A DNA stretch of 64,000 nt from Arsenophonus sp. (lineage in GTDB: Bacteria; Pseudomonadota; Gammaproteobacteria; Enterobacterales; Enterobacteriaceae). The DNA lies in the NCBI GenBank assembly GCA_031446085.1, contig CP132901.1:513135-577134 (forward strand), in the 5' to 3' direction. Of the stretch, positions 19,772-28,400 are shown one piece after another. Made by a program: the position numbers and the translations under genes. The notes under the pieces are model-generated. The model did no database searches, was not told the DNA's origin, and saw only the letters and a program-made list of their open reading frames with translations. How positions within the stretch are numbered: position 1 is the stretch's first letter; every line of letters starts with the position of its first letter.

Positions 19772-20893
19772 TTAATCAATCATGATTAATTTTTTTACTA
19801 ATTTAACACAATTTAAAAAACGTTCTTCGTAAGAAGGAGAATTAATAATTACAAATTTAATTCTATTTTTAATTAATAATTCAATTAATAAATTTTGAAA
19901 ATTTTTTCTATCTTTATTGTTACCTAATTTTCGTATACCATCATTAATCCATGGAGTATTGTTTTTTAATAAAATTACTAAATCAAATTTATATTTATCA
20001 ATCAGTACTTGAACAAAAGGATGAAATTTACCTTCATAATATTTACAAAAAGCTTGGGTAGTAATAAAATCAGTATCTATAAATGTCACTTTATTAGCAT
20101 ATTTTACTGCAAAATCAATGTATTTAGCATGTCCAAGTGCTATTTTATCATAATCAGAGTATTGCAATGCCATTTCGCTACCTCCTAGATGAGAGAAAAT
20201 ATACTTTCTTCCATATTCCCACGCACTAGTTGTATTAAAAATATTTGCTAATTTATTAACTAATATAGATTTACCGCTGGATTCCCCACCTAATATAGTT
20301 ACTTTTCGAACAAAAAAAGGCTTAACTTCCATTGGAATATATTCCCAATATCGGAAAGGATGTTGTCTAATTTTTTCTCCACTAATATTCATAAATGTTC
20401 TATTTGAATCTATAATTTTTACTTCAGAAGAAAAATATTTTTTATATTTTTTTTCATCACATTTATTACCTGAATAGATAATATCTGGATTAATTTTATT
20501 CTTAATTAAGAATATTTTAATTCTTGTACTCCATTTTTTCCAAGTGTAAAAAAATTTTTTATTTGTTTCATTAAAAGAAAAAATATGAATATTTTTTTGA
20601 TATTTAAAGGTTTGTAACAACCAACGTAATCTATCACTCACAGTTGGTTGCTGTGACATAGAACTATTAGTAAATAATTTTTTATCTCTTTTTTTATCAT
20701 AACAAAGTATAATATATAAATTTTTAACTTGACTATAAGCACGTTGTATAAGATAAATATGGCCTGTATGTAAAGGATAAAACTTGCCAAAAATAATACC
20801 AACTTTTTTTATTTTTTTATTGTATTGAACATCTGAAAAATTGTGTATTTTTCGAAATTTATCTTGATAAATAATATGTTTTTTTTTCATCAT
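19772..20893 (-). CDS. nadR: NMN adenylyltransferase / nicotinamide riboside kinase NadR, lacking repressor domain
   Basis: A 373-residue protein compared with 410 in E. coli. The missing part is the N-terminal helix-turn-helix repressor domain: only about 27 unrelated residues precede KKVGIIFGKFYPLHTGHIYL, which starts the NMN adenylyltransferase domain. The middle motif QQPTVSDRLRWLLQTFKYQK and the kinase P-loop ILGGESSGKSILVNKLANIF are intact, as are the kinase motifs SAWEYGRKY and FIDTDFITTQAF. It can therefore salvage nicotinamide riboside to NAD but probably cannot repress transcription. Start: tandem ATGs at 20891-20893 and 20888-20890. Confidence 0.94.
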   Translation of the reverse strand: MMKKKHIIYQDKFRKIHNFSDVQYNKKIKKVGIIFGKFYPLHTGHIYLIQRAYSQVKNLYIILCYDKKRDKKLFTNSSMSQQPTVSDRLRWLLQTFKYQKNIHIFSFNETNKKFFYTWKKWSTRIKIFLIKNKINPDIIYSGNKCDEKKYKKYFSSEVKIIDSNRTFMNISGEKIRQHPFRYWEYIPMEVKPFFVRKVTILGGESSGKSILVNKLANIFNTTSAWEYGRKYIFSHLGGSEMALQYSDYDKIALGHAKYIDFAVKYANKVTFIDTDFITTQAFCKYYEGKFHPFVQVLIDKYKFDLVILLKNNTPWINDGIRKLGNNKDRKNFQNLLIELLIKNRIKFVIINSPSYEERFLNCVKLVKKLIMID

Positions 20894-20940
20894 TAAAAGA
20901 ATTAAATTCTATATTAGAATTTTAAAAAATAATTAAATCT

Positions 20941-21654
20941 TTAAATTAATAAAATTGACTCTAATCCTATTTTGATCATAGTATTAAAACTATTTTCTCT
21001 ATCTAATGCATTAATACATTCACCAGTTTTTATATGATCTGATACAGTACAAATTGATAATGATTGAACATTTTTATATTGTGCTGAAATACTATATATT
21101 CCAGAAGTTTCCATTTCTATTGCTAATATTCCAAATTTTTCTATTTTTTCATAAAATTTTATATTTTCTCTATAAAATATGTCTGTTGTAAAAACATTAC
21201 CTACATGAAAATTAATTTTATTTTTTTTAGCAACAATAATTGCATTCTTCATTAACTCATAATCAGCAATTGCAGAAAAATCATTATCTAAAAAATTTTG
21301 TCTATTAATTTTAGAATCTGTACATGCACCCATTGCAATAATAATATCTCTTAATTTAATTTTTTTATTAATTGCTCCACAAGATCCTAATCTCAAAATT
21401 ATTTTGATCCCAAAAAAATCAATTAATTCTTTAATATAAATCAAACAAGAAGGGATACCTATTCCATGGCCCATAACAGAAACTTTACGATTTTTATATA
21501 TTCCTGTAAAACCTAACATCCCTCTAATATTATTAACTTGATAACTATTTTTTAAAAAATTTTTTGCAATATAAAGTGCTCTTAATGGATCTCCAGACAT
21601 AATCATAATATCTGAAAAATCATTTTTTTTAGCATTAATATGTGGGGTAAACAT
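20941..21654 (-). CDS. deoD: Purine nucleoside phosphorylase DeoD
   Basis: A 237-residue enzyme (E. coli DeoD 239) that cleaves purine (deoxy)nucleosides with phosphate. Conserved: TPHINAKKNDFSDIMIMSGD, PLRALYIAKNF, GMLGFTGIYKNRKVSVMGHG, GSCGAI, ACTDSKINR, EMETSGIY and CTVSDHIKTGE with the catalytic Asp. I chose the ATG at 21654, which has AAGGA 9 bases upstream and matches the E. coli start. The longer frame to 21714 would overlap deoB. It belongs to a deoB-deoD salvage unit behind nupC. Confidence 0.95.
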   Translation of the reverse strand: MFTPHINAKKNDFSDIMIMSGDPLRALYIAKNFLKNSYQVNNIRGMLGFTGIYKNRKVSVMGHGIGIPSCLIYIKELIDFFGIKIILRLGSCGAINKKIKLRDIIIAMGACTDSKINRQNFLDNDFSAIADYELMKNAIIVAKKNKINFHVGNVFTTDIFYRENIKFYEKIEKFGILAIEMETSGIYSISAQYKNVQSLSICTVSDHIKTGECINALDRENSFNTMIKIGLESILLI

Positions 21655-21694
21655 AAAAAAAATTCCTTGTATTATAATATTTATGTCAAATATT

Positions 21695-22921
21695 TTAAAA
21701 CATTGTTGTTCCATATTTCATCGGAGATAAACCAAAATATTTTGCAATCGTTTGTCCGATATCTGCAAAAGTTTTACGATGTCCTAGATAACATGGAGTA
21801 ATTTTAGGACTATAAATCAATATTGGAATATTTTCTCTTGTATGATCAGTTCCGTACCATGTTGGATCACATCCATGATCTGCTGTAATAATCAATAAAT
21901 CATTTTTTTTAATTAAGTGGAGTATTTCTGGAATTCTTTTATCAAATAATTCTAATTCTAATGCATATCCAGCTACATCTCTTCTATGTCCATATGAAGA
22001 ATCAAAATCAACAAAATTAGTTAATATAATAGTATTATTTTTTGCATTTTTTATTTCTTGAATAGTTGCATTAAATAATTTTTCTCTGCCAATAGCATGT
22101 ACTTTTTTTGTAATTCCAACATTTGCATAAATATTTGCAATTTTTCCAATAGATATTACATTTCCAGACTTTTCTTCAACTAACTTTTTTAACACTGTTG
22201 GTTCTGGTGGTTCTACTGAATAATCATAACGATTTCCAGTCCTAATAAAAAAACCAGATTTCTCTCCTATAAATGGTCTTGCAATCACTCTAGCAATATT
22301 ATAACGTTCATCATTTAAAATTTTTCTAGTAATCTTACAAAGATTGTAAAGTTTTTCTAATCCAAATTTTTCTTCATGACATGCGATCTGAAATACAGAA
22401 TCTCCTGAAGTATAGAAAATAGGTTTTCCAGTTTCTATATGTTTTTCTCCTAATTTGTCAATAATTGATGTTCCCGAAGCATGACAGTTACCTAAATATC
22501 CAGAAATTTTTCCCTCTTTAATTACTTGACTTAATAAATTTTCTGGAAAACTAAAGATCTTGTTTTTAAAATATCCCCATTCAAATAATACTGGAACGCC
22601 TGCTATTTCCCAATGTCCAGAAGCAGTATCTTTTCCAGAAGATAATTCACTTGCATAACCATAAGCACCAATAATATCAATTTCTTTTTCTAATCCAAAC
22701 GGAAAAATTCCAGAAGATTCTTTTGCTGCTTCACCTAAACCTAATTTTGACAAATTTGGTAATTTTAAATTACCATAACGTCCATTTTTATTTGCTTTTC
22801 CATAAAAACATGATTTTGCAATATTTCCTAATGTATTAGCACCAGTATCTCCAAATTTATTTGCATCTTTAGTAGCACCAATTCCAAAAGAATCTAAAAT
22901 TATTAAAAATACACGTTTCAA
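21695..22921 (-). CDS. deoB: Phosphopentomutase, TTG start
   Basis: A 408-residue alkaline phosphatase-superfamily metalloenzyme (E. coli DeoB 407) that converts (deoxy)ribose 1-phosphate to the 5-phosphate. Metal-site motifs: [46 protein letters not shown] and [20 protein letters not shown]. The start codon is TTG at 22919-22921; [15 protein letters not shown] aligns to the E. coli N terminus and an AGGAG element sits 6 bases upstream, so this start is well supported. It precedes deoD by 40 bases. Together they feed pentose phosphate and purines from nucleosides. Confidence 0.96.
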   Translation of the reverse strand: MKRVFLIILDSFGIGATKDANKFGDTGANTLGNIAKSCFYGKANKNGRYGNLKLPNLSKLGLGEAAKESSGIFPFGLEKEIDIIGAYGYASELSSGKDTASGHWEIAGVPVLFEWGYFKNKIFSFPENLLSQVIKEGKISGYLGNCHASGTSIIDKLGEKHIETGKPIFYTSGDSVFQIACHEEKFGLEKLYNLCKITRKILNDERYNIARVIARPFIGEKSGFFIRTGNRYDYSVEPPEPTVLKKLVEEKSGNVISIGKIANIYANVGITKKVHAIGREKLFNATIQEIKNAKNNTIILTNFVDFDSSYGHRRDVAGYALELELFDKRIPEILHLIKKNDLLIITADHGCDPTWYGTDHTRENIPILIYSPKITPCYLGHRKTFADIGQTIAKYFGLSPMKYGTTMF

Positions 22922-23072
22922 AATTAACTCCTAATTAATTGATTTATATCTTGATTACTTATCAGAAAATCAAATAATAATATATATATATAAATTATAT
23001 AATATATATATAAAAAAAAAATAAAGATCCAATTTATTGAAATTAAAATTCATCTCTAAATAAATTAAATCT

Positions 23073-24374
23073 TTATTTTAAATAATAAAATGATTCCTGA
23101 ATTGATAAAAAAAATCCAGCAATATTAGCACTCATCAAATTAGATAATGATCCCGCTAATATAGCTTTCCAAGATAATTTTGCAACATCTTGACGTCTAT
23201 TCGGAGCGATTCCACCCAAACTACCTATTAGTATTGCTACGGATGCAAAATTTGCAAATCCACATAAAGAAAAAGAAATAATAGCTTTAGAATGAGATGA
23301 TAGTATTTCTTTTCCAGTGATAATAAATTCAGAATTAGATTTTAAAAATTCTGAAAATTTCATATATGCTACAAATTCATTAATAACTAATTTTTGACCG
23401 ATGAATGAACCTGCAATTGTTGCTTCATTCCAAGGTATTCCAATTAAAAAAGCAATTGGTGAAAATAAACATCCTAAAATCCATTCTAGTGATAAATTTG
23501 GAATAAATAATAAATTTCCAATAGTTCTTAATAAATCATTTGCTAGTGCAATCAAAGCTATAAAAGCCAATAGTGTCGCACCAACATTTAAAGACAATTT
23601 AATCCCAGAAATTGCACCTGATGCTGCAGCATCAATAATATTGATATATTTTTTTTTTTTATCATCAACTTCAGATTTATATATCTGATTATTTATTTTT
23701 TTATCTTCTGGAATTAATAATTTAGCAAATAATAACCCTCCTGGAGCAGACATAAAAGAAGCAGTAATTAAATATTCTACAGGAATACCCATTTGAACAT
23801 ATCCAAGTAATACAGATCCTGATACTGAAGATAATCCACCACACATAACAGCAAATAATTCCGAACGAGTCATTGTCGATATATAAGGCTTAACAACCAA
23901 TGGGGATTCAGTATGACCTAAAAAAATATTAGCAGTTGCTGATAAAGATTCTGTTCGGGAAGTACATAATAATTTATGAATTAATCCTCCAAATATTTTG
24001 ATAAATATTTGCATGATTCCAAGATAATATAAAACAGAAATTAAAGCAGAAAAAAAAACAATTACAGGAAGAACACGAAATGCAAAAATAAATCCACTTC
24101 CTCCAAAAACTTCAATCATTTTATTAGATACCAGTCCTCCAAATATGAAATCCATTCCAACTTTTCCATAACTAATAATATTTGTAATTAAATTTGAAAA
24201 AGACTCTAATAATATACGACCAGAAGGCAGGTAAAGTGCAAACGCTCCTATACTTAATTGCATTAAAAAAGCGCCGAATACAGTTCTAAAATTTATTAAC
24301 TTTCTATTATTTGAAAAAATAACAGCAATAGTAATTAACCCTAACATACCAAATAAACTAAAAATTTGTTTCAT
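23073..24374 (-). CDS. nupC: Concentrative nucleoside transporter (CNT family)
   Basis: A 433-residue inner-membrane CNT transporter. It is collinear with the structurally known Vibrio cholerae CNT: FGGSGFIFAFRVLPVIVFFS, ALISVLYYLGIMQ, FAVMCGGLSSVSGSVLLGY, IGIPWNEATIAGSFIG and CGFANFASVAILIGSLGGIA. The transported nucleoside would feed DeoD and DeoB encoded downstream. The nucleoside-contact motif Gly-Gln-Thr-Glu is Gly-His-Thr-Glu here (His154, codon CAT). The ATG at 24374 has CAGGAA 6 bases upstream. It could equally be named nupX-like; closest resemblance is to the Vibrio/Haemophilus NupC group rather than E. coli NupC. Confidence 0.9.
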   Translation of the reverse strand: MKQIFSLFGMLGLITIAVIFSNNRKLINFRTVFGAFLMQLSIGAFALYLPSGRILLESFSNLITNIISYGKVGMDFIFGGLVSNKMIEVFGGSGFIFAFRVLPVIVFFSALISVLYYLGIMQIFIKIFGGLIHKLLCTSRTESLSATANIFLGHTESPLVVKPYISTMTRSELFAVMCGGLSSVSGSVLLGYVQMGIPVEYLITASFMSAPGGLLFAKLLIPEDKKINNQIYKSEVDDKKKKYINIIDAAASGAISGIKLSLNVGATLLAFIALIALANDLLRTIGNLLFIPNLSLEWILGCLFSPIAFLIGIPWNEATIAGSFIGQKLVINEFVAYMKFSEFLKSNSEFIITGKEILSSHSKAIISFSLCGFANFASVAILIGSLGGIAPNRRQDVAKLSWKAILAGSLSNLMSANIAGFFLSIQESFYYLK

Positions 24375-24480
24375 TTAAAATTCCTGTTAACGTTAATTTT
24401 ATTAAATTTTTAAAATTTATTTAATGCATTAATTGTATAATTAATATTATTATTTACTAACATTATATTATATGTACATG

Positions 24481-24693
24481 TTATTCATATTCTTGAAGCC
24501 ATTTTAAGAATATTGATTCTAATATTCTTTCATTTGAACTATTAGGATTATCTTTAAAATTTTTTAATTTACATATCCAATTATGTAAATCAGTAAAACG
24601 TATATATTTAGGATTTAAATGAGGATATTTTTCATGTAGTGCTTCGGCTATCTCCTGAGTATCGTTCCAGGTAATTTCTTTTTTATTTTTCAT
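24481..24693 (-). CDS. iscX: Fe-S assembly protein IscX
   Basis: A 70-residue acidic protein (E. coli IscX 66), the last gene of the isc operon. It reads ITWNDTQEIAEALHEKYPHL, then NPKYIRFTDLHNWICKLKNF, and ends with SNERILESIFLKWLQEYE, aligning along its whole length. IscX binds IscS and iron and tunes cluster assembly. The ATG is 3 bases downstream of the fdx stop, so the two are translationally coupled. Confidence 0.95.
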   Translation of the reverse strand: MKNKKEITWNDTQEIAEALHEKYPHLNPKYIRFTDLHNWICKLKNFKDNPNSSNERILESIFLKWLQEYE

Positions 24694-24696
24694 ATT

Positions 24697-25032
24697 TTAT
24701 TGCTCACGAATATGATTAATAGTATATTTTGGAATCTCTATTATTAAATCTTCATCTTGAATAATCGCTTGGCAACTAAGACGACTGTGTTCTTCTACAC
24801 CCCAAGCTTTATCTAACATATCTTCTTCCATTTCCGAACTTTTTTCTAAAGAAGAAAATCCTTTTCTAATAATACAATGACAAGTAGTACAAACACAAGA
24901 CTTTTCGCAAACATGTTCAATACGAACATTATTTCTTAATCCAGCATTAAGAATTGATTCTCCTTTTTTTGCTTCAAATGTAACTCCATTTGGACATAAT
25001 TCTTTATGTGGTAAAAAAATAATTTTAGGCAT
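24697..25032 (-). CDS. fdx: Isc-type [2Fe-2S] ferredoxin
   Basis: A 111-residue adrenodoxin-type ferredoxin, the E. coli Fdx length, that provides electrons for cluster assembly on IscU. The cluster cysteines lie in [16 protein letters not shown] and in RLSCQAII. N terminus: [20 protein letters not shown]. It sits between hscB and iscX; hscA, which normally separates hscB and fdx, is missing, and the hscB-fdx gap is 36 bases. GAGAA precedes the ATG. Confidence 0.96.
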   Translation of the reverse strand: MPKIIFLPHKELCPNGVTFEAKKGESILNAGLRNNVRIEHVCEKSCVCTTCHCIIRKGFSSLEKSSEMEEDMLDKAWGVEEHSRLSCQAIIQDEDLIIEIPKYTINHIREQ

Positions 25033-25068
25033 TTTTTTCTCTATTTATATTTTTAAAAAATAAAAAGT

Positions 25069-25566
25069 TTAATTAATTTTATCTATTTCTTTTTTAATTT
25101 TTATTAAAAATTTAAGTTTATAAAAAAAATTAGAAGCCTTTGAAAAATTTTTTTTTGATAATGATTCTTCTATTTTTTTAAAGTAATATTCAATTTTATA
25201 TTTTATAAATTGAATAAATATGTTAATTTCTTCTTTTGATGTTTTGTTTTTTTTAAAATATTCTAACTTTTCATAATATGAAAATTGTTTTTTTAAAAAT
25301 CTCTTGTCCTGAATAATATTTATTTCTTTATTATAAGAATGATTTATATCCAATATGTGTTCAATACGTTCTACAGGATTTTTCAATGTTCGATAAGCGA
25401 TATTAATCATTGAAGATATATCAGATGTCTCTTTTTTTTCTAAATTTGTTTTATTAAAATGACGATCTGGATGATATTTTTTTTGTAACTCTTTATATCG
25501 ATTTTTTAAAATTTTTTCATCAATTTTATAATTTACTATAAAACCAAACAACTTAAAATAATTCAT
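25069..25566 (-). CDS. hscB: J-domain co-chaperone HscB
   Basis: A 165-residue protein (E. coli HscB 171). The J domain carries the essential HPD in KKYHPDRHFNKT, and MNYFKLFGFIVNYKID is the usual start. The C-terminal helical domain, which binds IscU, is present but strongly lysine/AT-drifted. HscB normally stimulates the ATPase of HscA; no hscA gene is adjacent. Either HscA is encoded elsewhere, DnaK substitutes, or the J protein works without its partner. IscU in this operon still has the LPPVK motif that HscA recognises. Confidence 0.9.
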   Translation of the reverse strand: MNYFKLFGFIVNYKIDEKILKNRYKELQKKYHPDRHFNKTNLEKKETSDISSMINIAYRTLKNPVERIEHILDINHSYNKEINIIQDKRFLKKQFSYYEKLEYFKKNKTSKEEINIFIQFIKYKIEYYFKKIEESLSKKNFSKASNFFYKLKFLIKIKKEIDKIN

Positions 25567-25614
25567 ATTTTGTGAAAAATGGAAAAAAATTTTAATAAAA
25601 ATATTAAAAATATA

Positions 25615-25938
25615 TTATATATTAAAACTTAAACCGCATCCACATTTTTCCTTAATATTAGGATTATTAAACTTTAATGATTTATTAAGTCCATTTTTTA
25701 CAAAATCTAACTCTAAACCATTAAGATATTTTATATTTTTAGAATCAACAATAATTTTTATTCCTTTGTCTTCAAAAACTAAATCAGTATCTTTAATTTT
25801 ATCAAGATATTTAACAACATAACTCATTCCAGAACAACCTGATTTTTTCACATCTAATCTTAACTCTGCACTTTTTCCAGATTTTTTTAAGAAACTAATA
25901 AGATATGCAGCAGCTTTTTGAGTTAAAAATATGGACAT
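25615..25938 (-). CDS. iscA: Fe-S cluster assembly A-type protein IscA
   Basis: A 107-residue A-type carrier, the E. coli length. The three ligand cysteines are in KKSGCSGMSYVV and in the C-terminal KCGCGLSF. I chose the ATG at 25938 (MSIFLTQKAAAYLISFL), which matches the family start. An in-frame TTG 21 bases upstream is unlikely. It lies between iscU and hscB in the isc operon. Confidence 0.95.
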   Translation of the reverse strand: MSIFLTQKAAAYLISFLKKSGKSAELRLDVKKSGCSGMSYVVKYLDKIKDTDLVFEDKGIKIIVDSKNIKYLNGLELDFVKNGLNKSLKFNNPNIKEKCGCGLSFNI

Positions 25939-26013
25939 AAATTTATTACCCGTAATCAAGATAGATTTATTTTTAATAAAAAGATGATGTACATTTAAAA
26001 TATATAAAAAATA

Positions 26014-26403
26014 TTATTTTTTTATACTTTGTTTTGTTTTATAGTCCTTAATTGCTGCCTTTATAGCATCCTCTGCTAAAATAGAACAGTGAATTTTTAC
26101 TGGAGGCAATGCTAACTCTTTTGCAATCGTTTTATTTTTAATTTTTTCTACTTCTTTTAATGATTTTCCTTTTATTAATTCAGTAACTAAAGAGCTAGAA
26201 GCAATTGCAGAACCACATCCATATGTTTTAAATTTTACATCTTCAATTATTTCGTTATTATTTACTTTAATTTGTAATTTCATAACATCACCGCAAGATG
26301 GAGCACCAACCATACCAGATCCAATATTTTTATCATCATCTTCAAATGATCCTACATTTCTTGGATTTTCATAATGATCTATTACTTTTTTACTATAAGC
26401 CAT
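26014..26403 (-). CDS. iscU: Fe-S cluster scaffold IscU
   Basis: A 129-residue scaffold (E. coli 128) on which [2Fe-2S] clusters are built from sulfur donated by IscS. The ligand cysteines are in VGAPSCGDVMKLQ, KTYGCGSAIASSS and KIHCSILAEDA. The chaperone-recognition motif LPPVK immediately precedes the last Cys and is intact. The ATG at 26403 has AGGTGA 6 bases upstream; a GTG three codons earlier is unlikely. It is one of the best conserved genes here. Confidence 0.97.
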   Translation of the reverse strand: MAYSKKVIDHYENPRNVGSFEDDDKNIGSGMVGAPSCGDVMKLQIKVNNNEIIEDVKFKTYGCGSAIASSSLVTELIKGKSLKEVEKIKNKTIAKELALPPVKIHCSILAEDAIKAAIKDYKTKQSIKK

Positions 26404-26450
26404 TTTTATCACCTATAATTTTATTGTTTTTGTTTTCTTTCACATTACTC

Positions 26451-27665
26451 TTAATGTGAATTCCAATTAACTTCTTTAATGTTTATACCTTTTTTATACA
26501 TCTCCCATAATGGAGATAAATCACGCAATCTTTTTATAGATGTATATATTAAATTAATAGCATAATCAATATCATTTTTTTTGGTATATTTACCAAATGA
26601 AAATCGAATAGAACTATGAGCTAATTCATCATCAACACCTAATGCTTTTAGAACATAAGAAGGTTCTAAGCTAGCTGAAGTACAAGCTGAACCAGAAGAA
26701 ACCGCTAAATCCTTTAAAGACATAATCAATGATTCTCCTTCAATATAATTGAAACTTACATTTAATATATAAGGAGTACTAAATTTTATATCACCATTTA
26801 AATAAATTTCTTCAATATTTTTAATTGAATCCCAAAAATAATTTTTTATTTTTGATATTTTAGAATATTCTTCTTCCATTTCCATTTGAGCAATACGACA
26901 CGCTTCTCCCATACCAACAATTTGATGTAAAGGTAATGTTCCAGAACGCATTCCTCTTTCATGTCCTCCACCGTGTTGTTGAGGTTCTAACCTAATTCTT
27001 GGAGATCTTTTAATATATAAAGCTCCTATACCCATAGGTCCATAAAACTTATGTGCAGAAAAAGACATTAAATTAATATTTAATTCTTTTAAATTTATAG
27101 GAATTTTTCCAACTGATTGAGTAGCATCAACATGGAATAATATATTTTTTTCTTTACATATTTTACCTATATTGTGGATATTTTGAATAATTCCAATTTC
27201 ATTGTTAACATGCATTATAGAAACTAAAATTGTCGAATTAGAAATAGAATTACTAATTTCTTCTATATCAATTAAACCATTTTTTTTTGGTGTAAGGTAT
27301 GTTACTAAAAAACCTTCTCTTTCTAACTGACGACAACTATCTAAAACTGATTTATGTTCTGTTTTACTAGTAATAATATGAGTACCTTTTTTTTTATAAA
27401 AATGAGCAACACCTTTTATAGCTAAGTTATTTGACTCTGTAGCACCAGAAGTAAATATAATTTCTCGAGAATCAGCATTAATAAGAGAAGCAATTTGATT
27501 TCTTGAATTTTCAACAGCTTCTTCAGCTAACCATCCAAAACGATGAGAACGAGATGATGGATTTCCAAAAATGCCATTAATAGTCATATAATTTGACATC
27601 TTATGATGTACACGAGGATCAACTGGTGTAGTTGAAGAATAATCCAAATAAATGGGCAATTTCAT
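26451..27665 (-). CDS. iscS: Cysteine desulfurase IscS
   Basis: A 404-residue PLP enzyme, identical in length to E. coli IscS. It removes sulfur from cysteine for Fe-S clusters and tRNA thiolation. The PLP Lys lies in [18 protein letters not shown], the catalytic Cys loop in [20 protein letters not shown], and [13 protein letters not shown] starts the enzyme. The ATG at 27665 ([10 protein letters not shown]) has AAGGA 8 bases upstream. A longer frame to 27740 adds a spurious hydrophobic stretch. First gene of the isc operon; iscR, which should precede it, is absent. Confidence 0.97.
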   Translation of the reverse strand: MKLPIYLDYSSTTPVDPRVHHKMSNYMTINGIFGNPSSRSHRFGWLAEEAVENSRNQIASLINADSREIIFTSGATESNNLAIKGVAHFYKKKGTHIITSKTEHKSVLDSCRQLEREGFLVTYLTPKKNGLIDIEEISNSISNSTILVSIMHVNNEIGIIQNIHNIGKICKEKNILFHVDATQSVGKIPINLKELNINLMSFSAHKFYGPMGIGALYIKRSPRIRLEPQQHGGGHERGMRSGTLPLHQIVGMGEACRIAQMEMEEEYSKISKIKNYFWDSIKNIEEIYLNGDIKFSTPYILNVSFNYIEGESLIMSLKDLAVSSGSACTSASLEPSYVLKALGVDDELAHSSIRFSFGKYTKKNDIDYAINLIYTSIKRLRDLSPLWEMYKKGINIKEVNWNSH

Positions 27666-28035
27666 TATTTTAATCCTTCTTTTTAGGAGAATTAGTAGAT
27701 AAAAGTAAAGAAAAGCAAAAGAAAAATCTAAACTAATCAAAGCGCTTACAAATCAAACTAAATAGAAATTAACTAATTTTAAGCTAGATTTTTATTTTTT
27801 ATGCTTAGTTGTTTAATAATAAACCCAACGAACCAGTTTTCATTTTATCACAAATTTTTTGTTAATGCTACTATTTTTTGTTTTTTCTTTTTTTTTAGAA
27901 AATTATAGTAATATAGATATGTGAAATGTTAATATATAATAACATTTATTTTTATTTTTATTTGAATTTATCGTATAATTTGTTGTTGTTTTTATTTTTT
28001 TATTTTAAAAAAAAAAATTGAATAGTTATAAAAAA
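27666..28035. other. Divergent intergenic region iscS / lepA block, no gene seen
   Basis: This 370-base stretch carries the promoters of the leftward isc operon and the rightward lepA block. In E. coli iscR precedes iscS, but I found no trace of its helix-turn-helix or Cys cluster in any frame. A minus-strand TATAAT-like hexamer near 27900-27905 is the best isc -10 candidate, with only a poor -35. No RNA gene was recognised. Confidence 0.45.
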
Positions 28036-28356
28036 ATGAAATCTTGTTTTTGTTTAAATTCGAAATCTAAAAATAGAAAAATAGAAAAAAAAGATTATAA
28101 AGGTACTACTATTTTAAATTTTGGTAGTATTTTACCTATTTTTTTTAACGAAATTTTTTTGAGTTTTTTGATTTATTTTTTTCCTTTATTTTTTTTATTT
28201 TACATATCTAAAGTTATTAATGATTATTTTCCTAATCAAGAAATACTTTTTTTTATTTCCATTTTTTTCTGTTATTTTTTATTTTTTCTCATAGTATTTT
28301 TTTTATATTTTTATTTTAAAACAATTTTAGTTAAAAAAAATATTAATAATAAATAA
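28036..28356 (+). CDS. Small membrane protein upstream of lepA, possible degenerate RseC
   Basis: A 106-residue protein starting at the ATG 28036 (an upstream TTG at 28018 is less likely). It begins MKSCFCLNSKSKN, has a short polar stretch with GTTILNFGSILPIFF, and then two strongly hydrophobic segments (about residues 37-57 and 67-93) joined by SKVINDYFPNQE. I do not recognise it firmly. RseC of E. coli lies just upstream of lepA and has a Cys-rich N-terminal part followed by two membrane segments at matching places, so this may be a shortened, fast-evolving RseC. The identification rests on position and topology only. Confidence 0.45.
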   Translation: MKSCFCLNSKSKNRKIEKKDYKGTTILNFGSILPIFFNEIFLSFLIYFFPLFFLFYISKVINDYFPNQEILFFISIFFCYFLFFLIVFFLYFYFKTILVKKNINNK

Positions 28357-28400
28357 CATTTAATGTTTTAACATATTTTTTTAGAGATTATTGATATATC

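Noticed and set aside
21655..21714. Longer N terminus for deoD
   Set aside because: It would overlap deoB and lacks family support; the ATG at 21654 has a proper AAGGA.
23401..23688. Plus-strand open frame opposite the CNT transporter
   Set aside because: Antisense to a gene with full family conservation; no start signal.
27666..27740. Hydrophobic N-terminal extension of iscS
   Set aside because: IscS is cytoplasmic and the internal ATG with AAGGA gives exactly the E. coli length.
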